From assembly GCA_021234155.1 (NCBI GenBank), contig JAJEKV010000002.1, positions 28,386,262 through 28,450,261 of the forward strand: DNA of 64,000 bases, given 5' to 3'. This document shows, piece after piece, positions 23,251 through 34,011 of the stretch (the stretch's first letter is position 1; every line of letters begins with the position of its first letter). Below the pieces are notes generated by a model. That model searched no databases. It had not been told where the DNA came from and saw nothing but the letters and a program-made list of their open reading frames with translations. The DNA is from Isoetes taiwanensis (lineage: Eukaryota > Streptophyta > Lycopodiopsida > Isoetales > Isoetaceae). Both the position numbers and the translations under genes were made by a program.

Positions 23251-24560
23251 ATCCTGTGTCTCAAAGCTATAGCGCCGTTCGCTCTCCGTCTTGTAGGTTC
23301 AACGCCAGCTGCAAGATCAGGTAGATGGCTGCTCTCCGCATAGTGCTCCCCTTCTTTTCCTCTTCACGCACCCAGCCTTGTCGCATACTCCATGATCTCC
23401 TCAGGTGTAGGCTGGGAGGGGGGCTCCTGCGACATCCGCTGGCTCATCCACTCATGCAGCTGCACGTTCATCCTGAGATCCTCCTCGGTGGGTTAGCCCA
23501 CGATGATCATAAGCGCGCGGGCCTCCTGCAAGTATAGAGGGTGCACCACCTCCCGTATGCCTAGCGTCTTTGAGGCAAACTGTCAATGCCTCATCACCCC
23601 GGCAATTGGTTGCTGTGACCAGCAAGTCAGCATGGAGCCACGCATACGAACGGTCGTCCTGCCAAAGCCGCGCTGTCTCACTTTTGTCGCCCTTGATTAC
23701 ATTCGCTCTTGCCCGCTGCTCCCATTGTCCTCGCCATGCCAGTTCATTGAGGCGCCCCTCTCCTCATCGTGAGAGGGATGGGGTCGCGACGGGTCATTCA
23801 CTCGGGATGAATGTTCCTCGCTGCCACCACATATCTCGGATATGCATTATGGTGCCCAATGGCACCGTCCCTCGTCAAACACCTACAGGCGATTCACCCG
23901 TAGCTTGTCCGGCCGATGGGGACACCCGGTGCGCCACGCAGCACTAAGTGCCCAAACTATGTGTGCCCCACGGGAACGTTTGGGGGCCCAGCGCTGACGA
24001 TCCAACCATATGCCTCGATATTCCACATCAAACTTCCATAATCAGCGCCTAGGCTAGCCTACCAACCATACAAGTACAAATGAAAAAACTCCAAAGACAC
24101 AACTATGCAAGCTATCTAATGGGGGTCTGACGGTACTTACCAAAAAGTGATGTACCCAACCTCGCCCGGCTGTCCGCGGTTGACGTAATTCGGGAGCCCA
24201 CTCTCGTCCATCCCTATCGGGCGACTCTCCTGCGTAAGATCTCTGCCCCATCGGTCACCTGTCGCCATATTGTAATGCCTGCTTGGGGAATATGCCGGGT
24301 AAGCATAATGTATAGATAAAATGAATTTAGAATTGATTACTGCAACCATAAACATGAAGCAGCTATGACAAGAAGCAGCTATGAATGCAAGATTTTTCTT
24401 GCCTAAGCAAACACGGAGACTGTTGTTTTCTAAATTAATTTCCAAAGGTAATTGATTCTAATACTCATTTTATCGATTCTAATACTTCCAACGACTACTG
24501 CAACCATAAATATAAGAATTGCAACTGTTCCTACCTTCAAAAATTAACACAAAAAAAGCT
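23251..24560. other. MULE interior, decayed coding sequence
   Basis: The GC-rich stretch 23,300-24,050 can be read on the minus strand as pieces such as QLHEWMSQRMSQEPPSQPTP and EEIMEYATRLG, probably the upstream part of the second ORF, but no frame stays open. From 24,050 to 24,560 nothing is recognisable. Confidence 0.4.
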
Positions 24561-24981
24561 TGCAAAATCGCTTGAGCGCCAACTGAAACAAGTCGAAAAA
24601 ATAAAGGGAAGTGCAAAGAAGTCGAAACAATGAAGGGAAAATCGCTTAAGCGATTTTCCTTTTTTATTATATTTTTTTTTTTCGTACAAGGTGAGAATCC
24701 TTGAAAATCGCTTAAGCGATTTTAAGTTTTTATTTTTATATTTTCTTTTGCGGCGCCAGTGCGGGCGATCGGGCTCCGGCGGCCAGTCCGTCGGCCCCGT
24801 CGCGCGTCCGACCATACGCGCTGAACCGCGGCGCGCCCGGACCAAGTCGCGTCTTGGTACAAAAGCGGTTTTCGGCGGGCCCTTTTCAGCGGGAAAATCG
24901 CTTTGCGATTTTTTCACCCAAAATCGCTTAAGCGATTTGCTCGCGCCGGGGACCCCAATTTGGGGAGCCAAAAAAGACCCC
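24560..24981. repeat. Palindrome cluster in right terminus of MULE
   Basis: Perfect palindromes with the same core occur at 24,636-24,659 (24 bp), 24,704-24,723 (20 bp) and 24,921-24,938 (18 bp), plus a variant AAAATCGCTTTGCGATTTT near 24,895. A GC-rich block (24,750-24,880) separates them, so this terminus is not a simple copy of the left one. Confidence 0.8.
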
Positions 24982-25115
24982 GGATTGCGAACGTGCACCT
25001 CCTTAATAACCATAAGGGGAGAGGTGCACTATGGGCAATCCTCATACACAAATTAAGGATCTTTGATAATCATATAGCGTGGTTGATGCTTGGAGATTTT
25101 AATATGGTAGAGGTA
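24982..25115 (+). pseudogene. LINE endonuclease fragment, continuation after the MULE
   Basis: Immediately right of the MULE the plus strand reads IANVHLLNNHKGRGALWAIL and then IAWLMLGDFNMVE, the LINE AP-endonuclease pair VN-x-H...N and GDFN. Joined conceptually with the left flank it gives one continuous motif, which confirms the MULE ends and target duplication. It stops shortly after GDFNMVE. Confidence 0.75.
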
Positions 25116-25640
25116 TAAAGCACAATTTCATTAAAATGAGAAATTTCGTGATTCCAATTAGGGATGAAAATCCTTTTTAATCCATTTTATGACGATTTTT
25201 TGAGCAATTATGGCTAATTTAGCAAAAAAAATGCATCTAAAGTGCCATTTATTGGCGCCATTAATATTAGAGAGGGGGAAACAACAAAAAAAAAAAATAA
25301 TCGCAACTTAAGTTAGCAAGTTTTACCTATTTTTTGAGGAAGAAGGGCATCATTAACTTCTCAAATTGACAAATTTACACATCAAGAAAATTTGTTTATG
25401 AAGCTAAAATACTAAATTTGTTGCTTTGAATTGAATCAACGCCATTAGTAGGATCATGCTTTTCTTTGCCAACATTCATAAGAATGTCAAATCCTGCCCC
25501 ATTAAATGCCTCTTCACAAAGTTGTAAGTCGCATTTTGAACTCATCGCGACTAAAATCTTGATGGTACCAAAAGTCGACGAAGGTGACTCCACAACAAAT
25601 CTCCTGGCATACCTGAACGTGCATTTGCTATAGCAGACCA
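25116..25640. other. AT-rich DNA, nothing recognised
   Basis: It follows the LINE fragment and contains A-rich runs near 25,290. No coding or RNA feature is visible. Confidence 0.5.
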
Positions 25641-26130
25641 AATGCATGCTGGTGAATGCATCCTCAACATGTTTTTTTTGCATGCTAGTGAATACAAATG
25701 GCGCCATGGCACCATTTGCATCCTCAGAATGCTTGGAAATGGCACCATGAGGATGCAACATGGTGCCATTTACACCTCCAAAGACCCAAAAAATTTCCCC
25801 AAAAAGGGGTGTTGGGGTGCAAATGGCGCATGGCATTTGCATTTTACACCAAAAAAAAAAAAAAAAAAAAAAAAATTTTTTTTTTTTTTTTTTTTTTTTG
25901 AAATTTTTTAGTGTTATGGGTGCAAAATGGCTTTTTGGCGCCATTTGCATCCTCAAGGTGCCATTTCCAAACATGATGAGGCATCCTCAACATGCATTTG
26001 ATATAACATCTGGACCAAATGCATGGTGATGAATGCAAATGGCGCCATGGCGCCCTTTGCATTCCTCAACATGCATTTAATAAAGCAGATCATGCTAAGG
26101 ATGCATGCCATTTGCATCCTCAATATGCAT
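25640..26130. repeat. ATGGCGCCAT palindrome-rich degenerate repeat, array 1
   Basis: Variants of CAAATGGCGCCATGGCACCA and its complement alternate with CATCCTCA and ATGCATTT. The centre is A25 directly followed by T24 (25,851-25,899), so the region folds as a long imperfect hairpin. No coding content is convincing. Confidence 0.75.
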
Positions 26131-26279
26131 CAAGCAAACATATATTCAAGAAACTGGTGCTATTTGACTAGGAAAACTAAAAAATCAAGTAAAAGAAGAC
26201 CTACCTTTGCCTTGAGACTTGCCTTCATGATTCTTGATATCTTTAGTGTCTAGAGTGATGAAAACAAAGCTAAGCGCAG

Positions 26280-26640
26280 CCGCGCTGGCACCGCACTAGG
26301 CGCTAGGCCATCTAGCCGCTGGGCCGGGCGCTGGCGTTAGCCAGTCCAATGGGCCATCTAGCGCCAGGTGCCGTAGCGGCAAATGGCCGGTACCATCGGT
26401 CGCAGCGGGCGGGAAGCGGGGGATGTAGGCGGCGCTTAAGCAGCGGGATGTAAGCGGCGCTTAGGCCATCTAGCGCCAGGCGGCCGGGCGCTAGGTCCAA
26501 TAGGCCATCTAGCAGCAGGCGCCGCTGGCAGGCGAAGCTGGCGCTGGTAGTCGCAGGCGGCGGGAAGCAGGCGGAATGTAGGTGGCGCTGGCGGGTGGGT
26601 ATGGCGGTTCGTGGAAGGCGGCGTAAATTTAAAATGCCCT
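26280..26640. repeat. GC-rich tandem repeat, GGCCATCTAGCGCCAGG type
   Basis: Variants of GGCCATCTAGCNGC and GGCGCTGGCG recur about every 40-60 bp, alternating with GTAGGCGGCGCTTAAGCAGCGG. Just after it, AAATTTGAAA recurs five times (26,645-26,725). The following 26,730-26,990 has no recognised gene. Confidence 0.65.
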
Positions 26641-27009
26641 ACCAAATTTGAAACCCTCCCGCCTAAATTTGAAAGCCCTCACCGCCAAATTTGAAATTCA
26701 AAATTTGAAATCCCAAATTTGTTGTTCTTTGCCGACATATCATTTCTTTAGGCGCTTGTATAGATCCTTCTATAGGCGGATGCAGGGTCTTCGATGGTTC
26801 CATACCGATCGGCACTTCTAGGCGGCTTCTTGCAGTCATTTATTTTCAGGTAACATTAGCTGTTTGCACAGGGTTTTTTGGGCGCTTCTTTTTGAGGCGC
26901 TGCAATATTCTTACAAGATCCATATACTCCAGTCGCCGATAGTTTTTTCACCAAAATGGTGACCACCATATCCAGGTAAGTTTTTCAATATGCATCGTCT
27001 TTTTGTTAG

Positions 27010-27640
27010 AGCCATTCATCACATGTATACATCCAAATGGAGCCATTTGGGGCGCCATTTGGAGCCCTCAAATGGCTTCATGGCGCCATTTGGGGGGTGC
27101 CAGGGGCAGGTATACCACCCAAATGGTGCCATTTGGAGGGTGCCAGAGGGGGTAGGTATACCCCCAAATGGCTTATGGAGCAATTTGGGGTGCCATTTGG
27201 AGCCCTCAAATGGCTCCATGGCCATTTGGGGTGCCGAGGGGGTATATACCCCTCAACTGGGGCCATTTGGGGGTGCCAGGGGGGGCAGATATACCCCCAC
27301 ATGGCACCTTGAGGATGCAAATGGCGCCATAAATGGCGCCATGGCGCCATTTGCATCCGCCAATTTTTTTTTTTTTTTTTTAAATTTTTGGGGTAGGTAT
27401 ACCCCAAATGGCCATTTGGGGGGTGGTGGTGTGGGGGGGGGGGGGGGGGGGGAGGCTGGTATACCCCCCATTTTGGTTAGTTGCTAGGGGAGTATATATA
27501 TACCCCCAAATGGGGGGGTTGGGGGAGGAGGGGGAGGGGCGTGTATACCAGGGGGCACCCCCATGGAGCCATTTGGGGAGGCCAACGAGGGCAATTATAC
27601 ATGCCATTTGGGGTAAAGAGAGCCACCCTTCATGGCAAGG
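27010..27640. repeat. ATGGCGCCATTTGGGG degenerate minisatellite, array 2
   Basis: Units of roughly 40-55 bp combine CCATTTGGGGTGCCA with GGTATACCCCCAAATGG. The array contains poly-T (27,364-27,382) and poly-G (around 27,432-27,452) runs. The AAATGGCGCCAT phrase is shared with array 1, so both are probably one repeat family. Confidence 0.75.
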
Positions 27641-27779
27641 ATGTTGATCCATTGAATGTAGCAACAGAGATCCACGAAATCGTGGTGCCTATTGAACTTC
27701 CAATCATATCTTTGGTGGTGCGATAACATTGGTGAAGCAAGAGGTGCATTTATTCAGTTGCCAAAGAAGGATGTAAGAC

Positions 27780-28060
27780 CGGGTTGAGGCTTGTATGCTA
27801 TAAACATATGTATGATACATGTGTACTACTCACGTGTATCATACACCTGCAGAAGGTCTATAAATCTATTCATGTATCTTAAAAATATATGTATGATACA
27901 TGGGTGTCATACCTGTGTACCTAACACATGCAGAAGGTGTATGATACCGAGTAAATATGTTTTCTAAATATTTCATGGTGGTGTATACAACCCCTGCATA
28001 AGGTCTATGATACAGGGTACTCAACCCCTGCATAAGATCTATACAACCCCCAAAATAAAA
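27780..28060. repeat. Short repeats around ATGATACATG and CCTGCATAAGGTCTAT
   Basis: TATGATACATG(T/G)GT appears three times and CAACCCCTGCATAAG(G/A)TCTAT twice within 280 bp. It is AT-rich decayed repeat DNA left of the copia element. Confidence 0.6.
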
Positions 28061-28189
28061 AAATTCCAGTTTACTAAAAATTTTCCCATTATAATGAAAT
28101 TGTGCTTTATAGAAGAGAGGCAACTTCTCAAATCGTGAGTGATTTTGAGAAGATCCAATGGGGTAAATTATTGATTGGTAGATAGATAG

Positions 28190-28362
28190 TGTAAGAAATT
28201 CAGAGTCAAGAATTAAAAACAAATATTCACTTAGAACAATGCAACCAGTGTCACACAACAATTCATTATTTCATAAAGACATTAATTCTTAATGTCTAAA
28301 TAACACCTCATATCTCATCAGTTTCTTTGATCAATCCAAATCCCTTGGTATAGGCACAATGG
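28190..28362 (-). repeat. copia 3' LTR, first piece
   Basis: It starts TGTAAGAAATTCAGAG, as the right LTR at 37,745 does, and is nearly identical until TAGGCACAATGG, where LINE A begins. Confidence 0.9.
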
Positions 28363-28379
28363 TTTCTTTTTTCGTGCAG

Positions 28380-28700
28380 CTAAGAGGCGCCGCATGACAT
28401 CAACCATGTCCTCATTGCTTTTGCTGAATGGTTCGGTGTTAACAGAGCCGGTTGAACTCAAGCAGCATCTGCATAACCACTTCCAGACATTTTTTGCTGA
28501 GAAATATCTTCCCTTTCAATCAAAAATGCGAGATGCTGTCTTGTCTAGGATTTCCCCCATCATCTCTATGAGCAGCGCGAGTCAATAGAGGCGGCTATGA
28601 CAGCTGATGATTTAGGTTCGGCAGTTCTTTGAACTGAAAAGAGGCAAATGCCCAGGTTTGGATGGTTTGCTAATTGAGTTCTTCCAGGAGTAATATGTAG
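28380..28700 (+). pseudogene. LINE A ORF2, pre-RT segment
   Basis: Reads AAKRRRMTSTMSSLLLLNGS, LKQHLHNHFQTFFAEKYLPF and then, after frame changes, GKCPGLDGLLIEFFQE, the G-K-x-PG-x-DG box just before LINE reverse transcriptase domains. Confidence 0.75.
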
Positions 28701-31285
28701 CATAATAACAGGGGGTTTTGTTTGTGTTTTTGTACGCTTTTCACAAAGGTTTTCCTAAGATTTCATGGCGTATTCGAATGGATGTACTAATGCGTATATC
28801 TAGAGTGCACCATTTTTTAGTCGTTGATTTAGCTTTTTTTTTTCCAATGGTCCAACATCCAAGGGCTCACAACAAAAGCCCTCTTTTTATTTTAGGGGCT
28901 GAACATGCAAGCCTCGTGGATAGCATTTCAGGGCATTCTTGCAAAAAATTAATGTTCTTGTGATTCAAAGTTTCCATTGGATTGATTCAACCATTCGGCT
29001 GTATGTTGGCTGTGGAGGAGGGCAGTTTTTAAGGTGATAGCATATAGTGAAAATGCCCCAAGCCGTGCCTAGTATGGGCCAGCAAGATCCGTTAGGGTAT
29101 GGCGGATTAGGGCAGTGTTCATTCCGGAACAGAAGCAGAGAGCCTTCAGGGCATTGTGGAATGCAAACAAGGGTGGATCTGGCCGTTTCTGTTTTATCTT
29201 CTGAATCTTTCATCATTTTCTTTGGTCCATTCTACCCCATGTTGATGTTTGTCTTGTCAGTTGGCCTGTTTTGAATCTGTTTGTTATAGTTTATGCTCCG
29301 TTAACGGATTCCGCTTCAAATTTGAGGCAACGTAGTTTCTTTCCTGTTCAAAAATGTGTTCCGTTGTTGATCGTCCATCTGCAGGAGCTGAAGAGTTGGA
29401 TTATAAGCGCTTGTTTGGCAATAACTTGCTTTCAATCTTGCAAAGTTTCTGCAAAATTAGATGGATGGAGCATTTGCAGAGGTCTGAAGTGATCAAATTC
29501 GTGGCAGATGCTTCGCTTGTTTTGGCCGGAAATGGCACAAATTGGAGCATGGCCCTAAAAAGGCAGCTTTTAAGCACAAAATGCCATTTAGATCATTCAA
29601 ATCCGGTCCTTCAAGCTGTGGTCGAAAAGATTAGCAAAATCCTAATCCCTGTGGATCACCCGGCAGAGCTTCTTGTATCAAATGCAAGAATTTCAATTTC
29701 AAGCTCAAAGGCAGAGGAATTTCATCAAGAGAAAAAAAAGCGCAAGAATCAAACAAGAACATTAAAGAAAACAGAATCTGCATGCAAAACGGCAGAATCG
29801 TCAAAAAGGAAAGGAGAGGCAGTTGAAATTGGCGGGTTGCAACCTAATTTTTCTTCTGAAATAGAAAAGAAGGTAAGAAAATTACAAGCAGTTATTCCAG
29901 AGGGTGACGACATGCCAGCGCCATCAATTCTAACTGAAAATGAAGGTTACGGCTATGGCAGAGGTAGTGCAAGGATTCGTCTCCTCTCCTCTGTGTTTTT
30001 GCATTGCAGGTTTTTTCAAGCAGATGACGGTTTTGGCAGATGAAACAGAGGCAGAAGGTGGAAGCACAGGCTATGATGGTAAATCCCAATTTTTATTGTA
30101 CTTGTGTTGATCTTCTGGTAAAAATCCAGTAACTGGCATCTCTAAAATGTCACAGCAGAAAACAGAGTCCGGTTCATGGCAGAGCAAAGCATACACAAAC
30201 TTGGACAATATGACAGTGTTTTGATGTTTGGAATGTTCTGTCCTTAGCTGAGTTATTTTCAGATACTTTTCTACTTAAACGCTCACATGTATTTGATCCC
30301 TTTGGCATTTAAAACACTGGCATTAATTTGCTTTAACTTCAGTAGAGGATGTTCAAGCTTCTCTAACTGTAGCATGGGCAATGGCTTGCAGGCCAAGTAA
30401 TGGGGTGAACAGGAAGGGGGTGAAGATGCCTTAGGATTTCCAATTCTTATGGTTAATTGACAACCGCTTTTTGGTTAATTCTTATGGTTAATCTTCTGAG
30501 TTATCTTGCAAGAGAAGGCAACGCTAAGTGGGTGCCTTGTACACATATCATGGTCTGTTGTGGAAATGGGAAGAACTGAACCATGCTTCGTTCCAGAGTG
30601 GCTCAAAGGACGCACTAGGACTGGTGCAGGGTCAACACATTTTTTCCCATCAACGAAATCAGCACAGTAGATGGGTTTCAAGGCCGTTCAAATGCTCTAC
30701 GAGAGGTGAGCAGCAAATATTTTCTGTATGTGAAGTTTTTCTTTCAAGTTAGCACCTGCACAAGGAACATGTCTTAACTGTTAGTAATAAATGTTGCCAT
30801 AGGTGGGATTTCTTTGTGATCAACGCAGAATGAATGTTGCAATTACAAGGGCAAGAAGACAATGCTGCATCATTTGTGATACGAAGACAATGCTACATCA
30901 TTTGTGATACTGCAACAGTGTCTCGTCAGGGCTTCCTTAAGCGGCTTATTGACTATTTTGAGAAGAATGAGAAATATTTGAATGCCATGTATATATAGAT
31001 TGCTAGGAAATTGTTACGCGGTTTATTAACTGTTTTGAAAAAAATGGGTAACACTTGAATGCCATGTACATAAGAATGCATACATGCAATCATCAATTGA
31101 ATCCCTTTGCCATGGAAATAATTTGTTTGTCTTCATGTTATTGTGCTTTTCAGTAATTAATATATAGGTCCATAAGGTCTACCTATGTTCCAAATTCTTT
31201 TTTAACACAACTACCATTAACATTATTAACATAAACCATTGCATTTAACACATTTAAATTAAAATCCCCCTTAAATCCCCTTTGG
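28700..31285. other. Non-LINE insertion inside LINE A
   Basis: LINE coding breaks off after IEFFQE and resumes at DVYDAFCDFRRS. The 2.6 kb between contains exon/intron-like DNA and the 29,354-30,043 ORF. I cannot place exact ends; no terminal repeats are obvious. It may be a second mobile element carrying captured gene pieces, or the left and right LINE parts may be separate insertions. Confidence 0.45.
29354..30043 (+). CDS. Hypothetical protein fragment, possibly captured gene
   Basis: An open frame of about 229 codons with coding-like composition: AEELDYKRLFGNNLLSILQS, HLQRSEVIKFVADASLVLAG, then a lysine-rich stretch (HQEKKKRKNQTRTLKKTES) typical of nuclear proteins, then SSEIEKKVRKLQAVIPEGDD. 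The first in-frame codons may not be the true start, and a possible splice donor precedes the tail (GGCAGAGGTAG near 29,960). I do not recognise the family. It lies inside the insertion in LINE A and may be a transduced host fragment. Confidence 0.35.
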   Translation: MCSVVDRPSAGAEELDYKRLFGNNLLSILQSFCKIRWMEHLQRSEVIKFVADASLVLAGNGTNWSMALKRQLLSTKCHLDHSNPVLQAVVEKISKILIPVDHPAELLVSNARISISSSKAEEFHQEKKKRKNQTRTLKKTESACKTAESSKRKGEAVEIGGLQPNFSSEIEKKVRKLQAVIPEGDDMPAPSILTENEGYGYGRGSARIRLLSSVFLHCRFFQADDGFGR

Positions 31286-31289
31286 TTTG

Positions 31290-33560
31290 GGTGCATATTC
31301 ACACGGGGGGTTACGTAGGGATGTGTATGATGCTTTCTGTGACTTTCGGCGGTCCACTTCTTTGGATAGAATTCTAAACACAGGTGCCATCCCACTCATC
31401 CCCAAGGTCAATGATCCTCAGACTATTTTAGATTGGCGGCCCATCACCTTATTGTCCTCCGTATATAAGATCTTTGCCAAGGCTTTTGCAGAGCGGGTAA
31501 AGGACATCGTGGCAGAGTCCATCTCAACAACTCAGTCAGGTTTTCTTCCAAAACGGTGCATTTTGAACAACGTTGCTGCTGCTTACGAGGGAATTTATTG
31601 GGCACGTAAGCAAAACCTTCCAGTTGTATACCTTAAGCTTGATTTTACAAAGGTTAGGACAGTGTCAGCTGGGAATTCATGCGTTGATGTATGCTAAGAC
31701 TGGGATTTGGGGAACAATTCATATCAGATATTATGAAGTCGTGATATCTACGCTTTCGGGCGACCGTTACGCTCCATGGTGAGCCGTCACATGCCTTTTC
31801 ACTCGGTCATGGTATTCGTCAGGGATGCCCTTTAGCACCATTGCTTTTCACAATTGTTGCAGAGGCTTTGTCACAGTTATTCACCATTGCAACGACAGGG
31901 ACTTTTATGGTCTTGCAATGGAGGACGGTACACAAGAGGTTTGCAATCAATATGCATACGACACGTTCCTCTTCCTAGTCTCTAATGATGAGAATCTTGC
32001 TGCTGCCAAAATGCTTTTAGATACTTTTTCATTGGCTTCCGGTGTTCTTGTGGGGTGGCAGAAGTGTACAGCTTTGTGGACATTGGATAGTCTGGCTCCG
32101 GCAAATGTTCACGATTATCCATGGAAATTACTTGCGCATGGACAGGCCATCAAGTTGTTAGGGATTCCAGTTGGCATCCATGTTACTATGGGTGCTGCAT
32201 GGGAGGAGATCATTAGGGGTTTGGAGAAGCACTTGTTCCGTGGCCCACCTAAGTTGTCTCTTGATGGTCGCATTCACGAGGGCCAAGTCAGTCCTTAGTA
32301 GTACCCATATTTATATGGCATCCTTACTGCTAGCCCCACAGATCAAAGTGCATGAGCTCATTGCAATAGTTTGGAACTTTATTTGGGCGGGTACTGAGGA
32401 AGGTGCTGTGGTTAAGGTGGCTTGGTTGAAGTGCATCCTTCCAAAATGGGCAGTTGGTCTGGGTATGATGGACTTCTTACTGTAGAGCAAAGTGCTTATT
32501 TCAAAGTTCATTTGGAGACTCCTGAATGGTGAGGATGACTCTCCTGTCTCACGCCTTCTTAGACAAACTCTTGGTCACTGTATCCCTCTAGGCAAGAAGA
32601 CTGTCAAACCAGTCCTACCTTGGGCTTTATTTCAGACTCTGCAGCCTTTTCCAAGTGCTTCTCCATTTTTGCGTGGCTTGTTGGCAGCATGGGAGGCGGT
32701 CAGACATCTTTTCTGGCCGTGCCCCTCTATCCACACCCTATTGGAGACTCCATGGTGGTGGACACCACTACCTCCAGACCCCTCAGCACCTCCATTGGCA
32801 GCCTCAGTTCATCCTCTTACACAGAGACGATGGGTTCTTGCAGGTGTTGTCTCTATTCAAGCATGGTATGGGGCGGGTCGCCTACTGTCTTGGCCTGAAT
32901 TTCAGGCAAAGTTCCTCCTCTCTCGTTGGGACGTATCTCTATGGGAGAAGGTCGCAGAAAATTTGCCTCTTATAGTGCAAGTTGGTGTTGCTGAAAGGGT
33001 GCCATGGGACTGTCATGAAAATAATCACAAAGGTAAGCAATTTGTCAGATCAGTATATTGCCTTCTTTTAGCACCACAACCCCTCCACTTGCAAATGGGT
33101 GGTACCTACAGGTTCCACAGCCCACTTTGTGTCATACATGGCGATGGCTTTGGGATAGGTTGCTCCACCCTAAAGTCTCTGTATTGTGGTGGCAGGTTAT
33201 CCACAGGTGCCTGCGGGTTAATGCCTTTCGACATTGTTATGATCCTCGCATATCTGCAGTATGCCCGCTCTGTCTTTCGGACATTGAGACTCTTGAGCAT
33301 TGTCTCTTTGATTGTCCTGATGTTCATCCAACGTGGTCCTGGCTACAAGGTTTGTTTAACAGTACATTGGACTGCCGATGCGTCCTTTTGGCGTCCTATC
33401 CCAACGCATGGCCTCCAGCTAAATAAAGGGCATTTCATCTTGGTTCCGGTTAGCTCATATGGTCATATGGGACCGTCGCAGACACCACATCTTTCAGGGC
33501 ATTTATTCATCCGCACACAGTGTTATTATGGTGGCCCAAAAAAAGATATTGACAGCCAAC
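31290..33560 (+). pseudogene. LINE A ORF2, RT and C-terminal region
   Basis: RT motifs: GAIPLIPKVNDPQTILDWRP, ITLLSSVYKIFAKAFAERVK, TTQSGFLPKRCILNN, YLKLDFTK, GIRQGCPLAPLL (frame-shifted) and CNQYAYDTFLFLV, where AYDT replaces the catalytic ADD. Downstream LGIPVGIHV, WNFIWAGTEEGAVVKVAW and a zf-RVT region (VSVLWWQVIHRCLRVNAFRH, CPLCLSDIETLEHCLFDCPD). Many frameshifts; inactive. Confidence 0.85.
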
Positions 33561-33785
33561 GAGTGTTCCTCCCTTGAATCAGAACTGATGGAACGCATCT
33601 GGATTCAGTATCTTTGAATTGATTCTTATCATTAGTCTCCTATTCTGGAGAAAGTACATGTGCTCCAGGCTCGTGCTCCTGTGGCATCTTTTTGTGCTTA
33701 CACAGTTAGATGAGACATGTAAATTTTGTACTTTTTCTTTGATTAATAAACTTTTTGGCTTTCGTCCTTCAAAAAAAAAAAAACC

Positions 33786-34001
33786 CATTGGCTCAAATAA
33801 TGAACCTTTGTTTATTTAGAACTATAATAGATACTGTAGCAATATAAATTCAACTCACAAACCCTTATGATCTTCGGTCTTTCCTCGGTTAGGAATCAAT
33901 CTTAGATTATTTCTCTGTCTTCTCAACTATGTACAAATATTATCTGTGGTCTTCTGCTGTATGCAATTAATGATAATCAAATTTTGACATGAACTCCAAC
34001 A
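33786..34001 (-). repeat. copia 3' LTR, second piece
   Basis: It resumes at ATTGGCTCAAATAATGAACC and ends CTCCAACA. Compared with the right LTR, about 30 bp at the LINE junction (AAATTCAACTTAGCATATC and following) are missing, so the LINE insertion removed target DNA instead of duplicating it. Confidence 0.9.
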
Positions 34002-34011
34002 TTCCCCTTTC
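34002..34011 (-). promoter_or_regulatory. copia polypurine tract
   Basis: The minus strand GAAAGGGGAA immediately precedes the 3' LTR start (TGTTGGAG), the usual primer for plus-strand DNA. Confidence 0.8.

Larger units (their letters stand above)
20355..24981 (+). mobile_element. MULE-type DNA transposon, complete ends (4,627 bp)
   Basis: The left end GGTGCCTTTTTTGGCTCCC and the right end, read on the minus strand as GGGGTCTTTTTTGGCTCCCC, are terminal inverted repeats. Flanks are GGATTGTGAAC (20,344-20,354) and GGATTGCGAAC (24,982-24,992), an 11-bp target duplication with one mismatch, in the Mutator size range of 9-11 bp. Both termini carry clusters of 16-24 bp palindromes. Inside are a plus-strand transposase and a convergent minus-strand ORF, a two-gene layout that recalls MuDR. 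Confidence 0.85.
28363..33783 (+). mobile_element. LINE A, 5'-truncated, inserted in the copia LTR
   Basis: It starts inside ORF2, between endonuclease and RT, and ends with TTCGTCCTTC plus A13 (33,771-33,783). It is interrupted by about 2.6 kb of other sequence (about 28,700-31,285). The 3' end matches that of LINE B (CGTCCTTC-A), so both belong to one family. Confidence 0.85.

Noticed and set aside
27037-27726. Open frames rich in Gly, Trp and Pro
   Set aside because: Translations of the minisatellite repeat; no start context or conservation.
28394-28588. Stand-alone small gene at the start of LINE A
   Set aside because: It is the pre-RT linker of LINE ORF2 and continues into the G-K-x-PG-x-DG motif.
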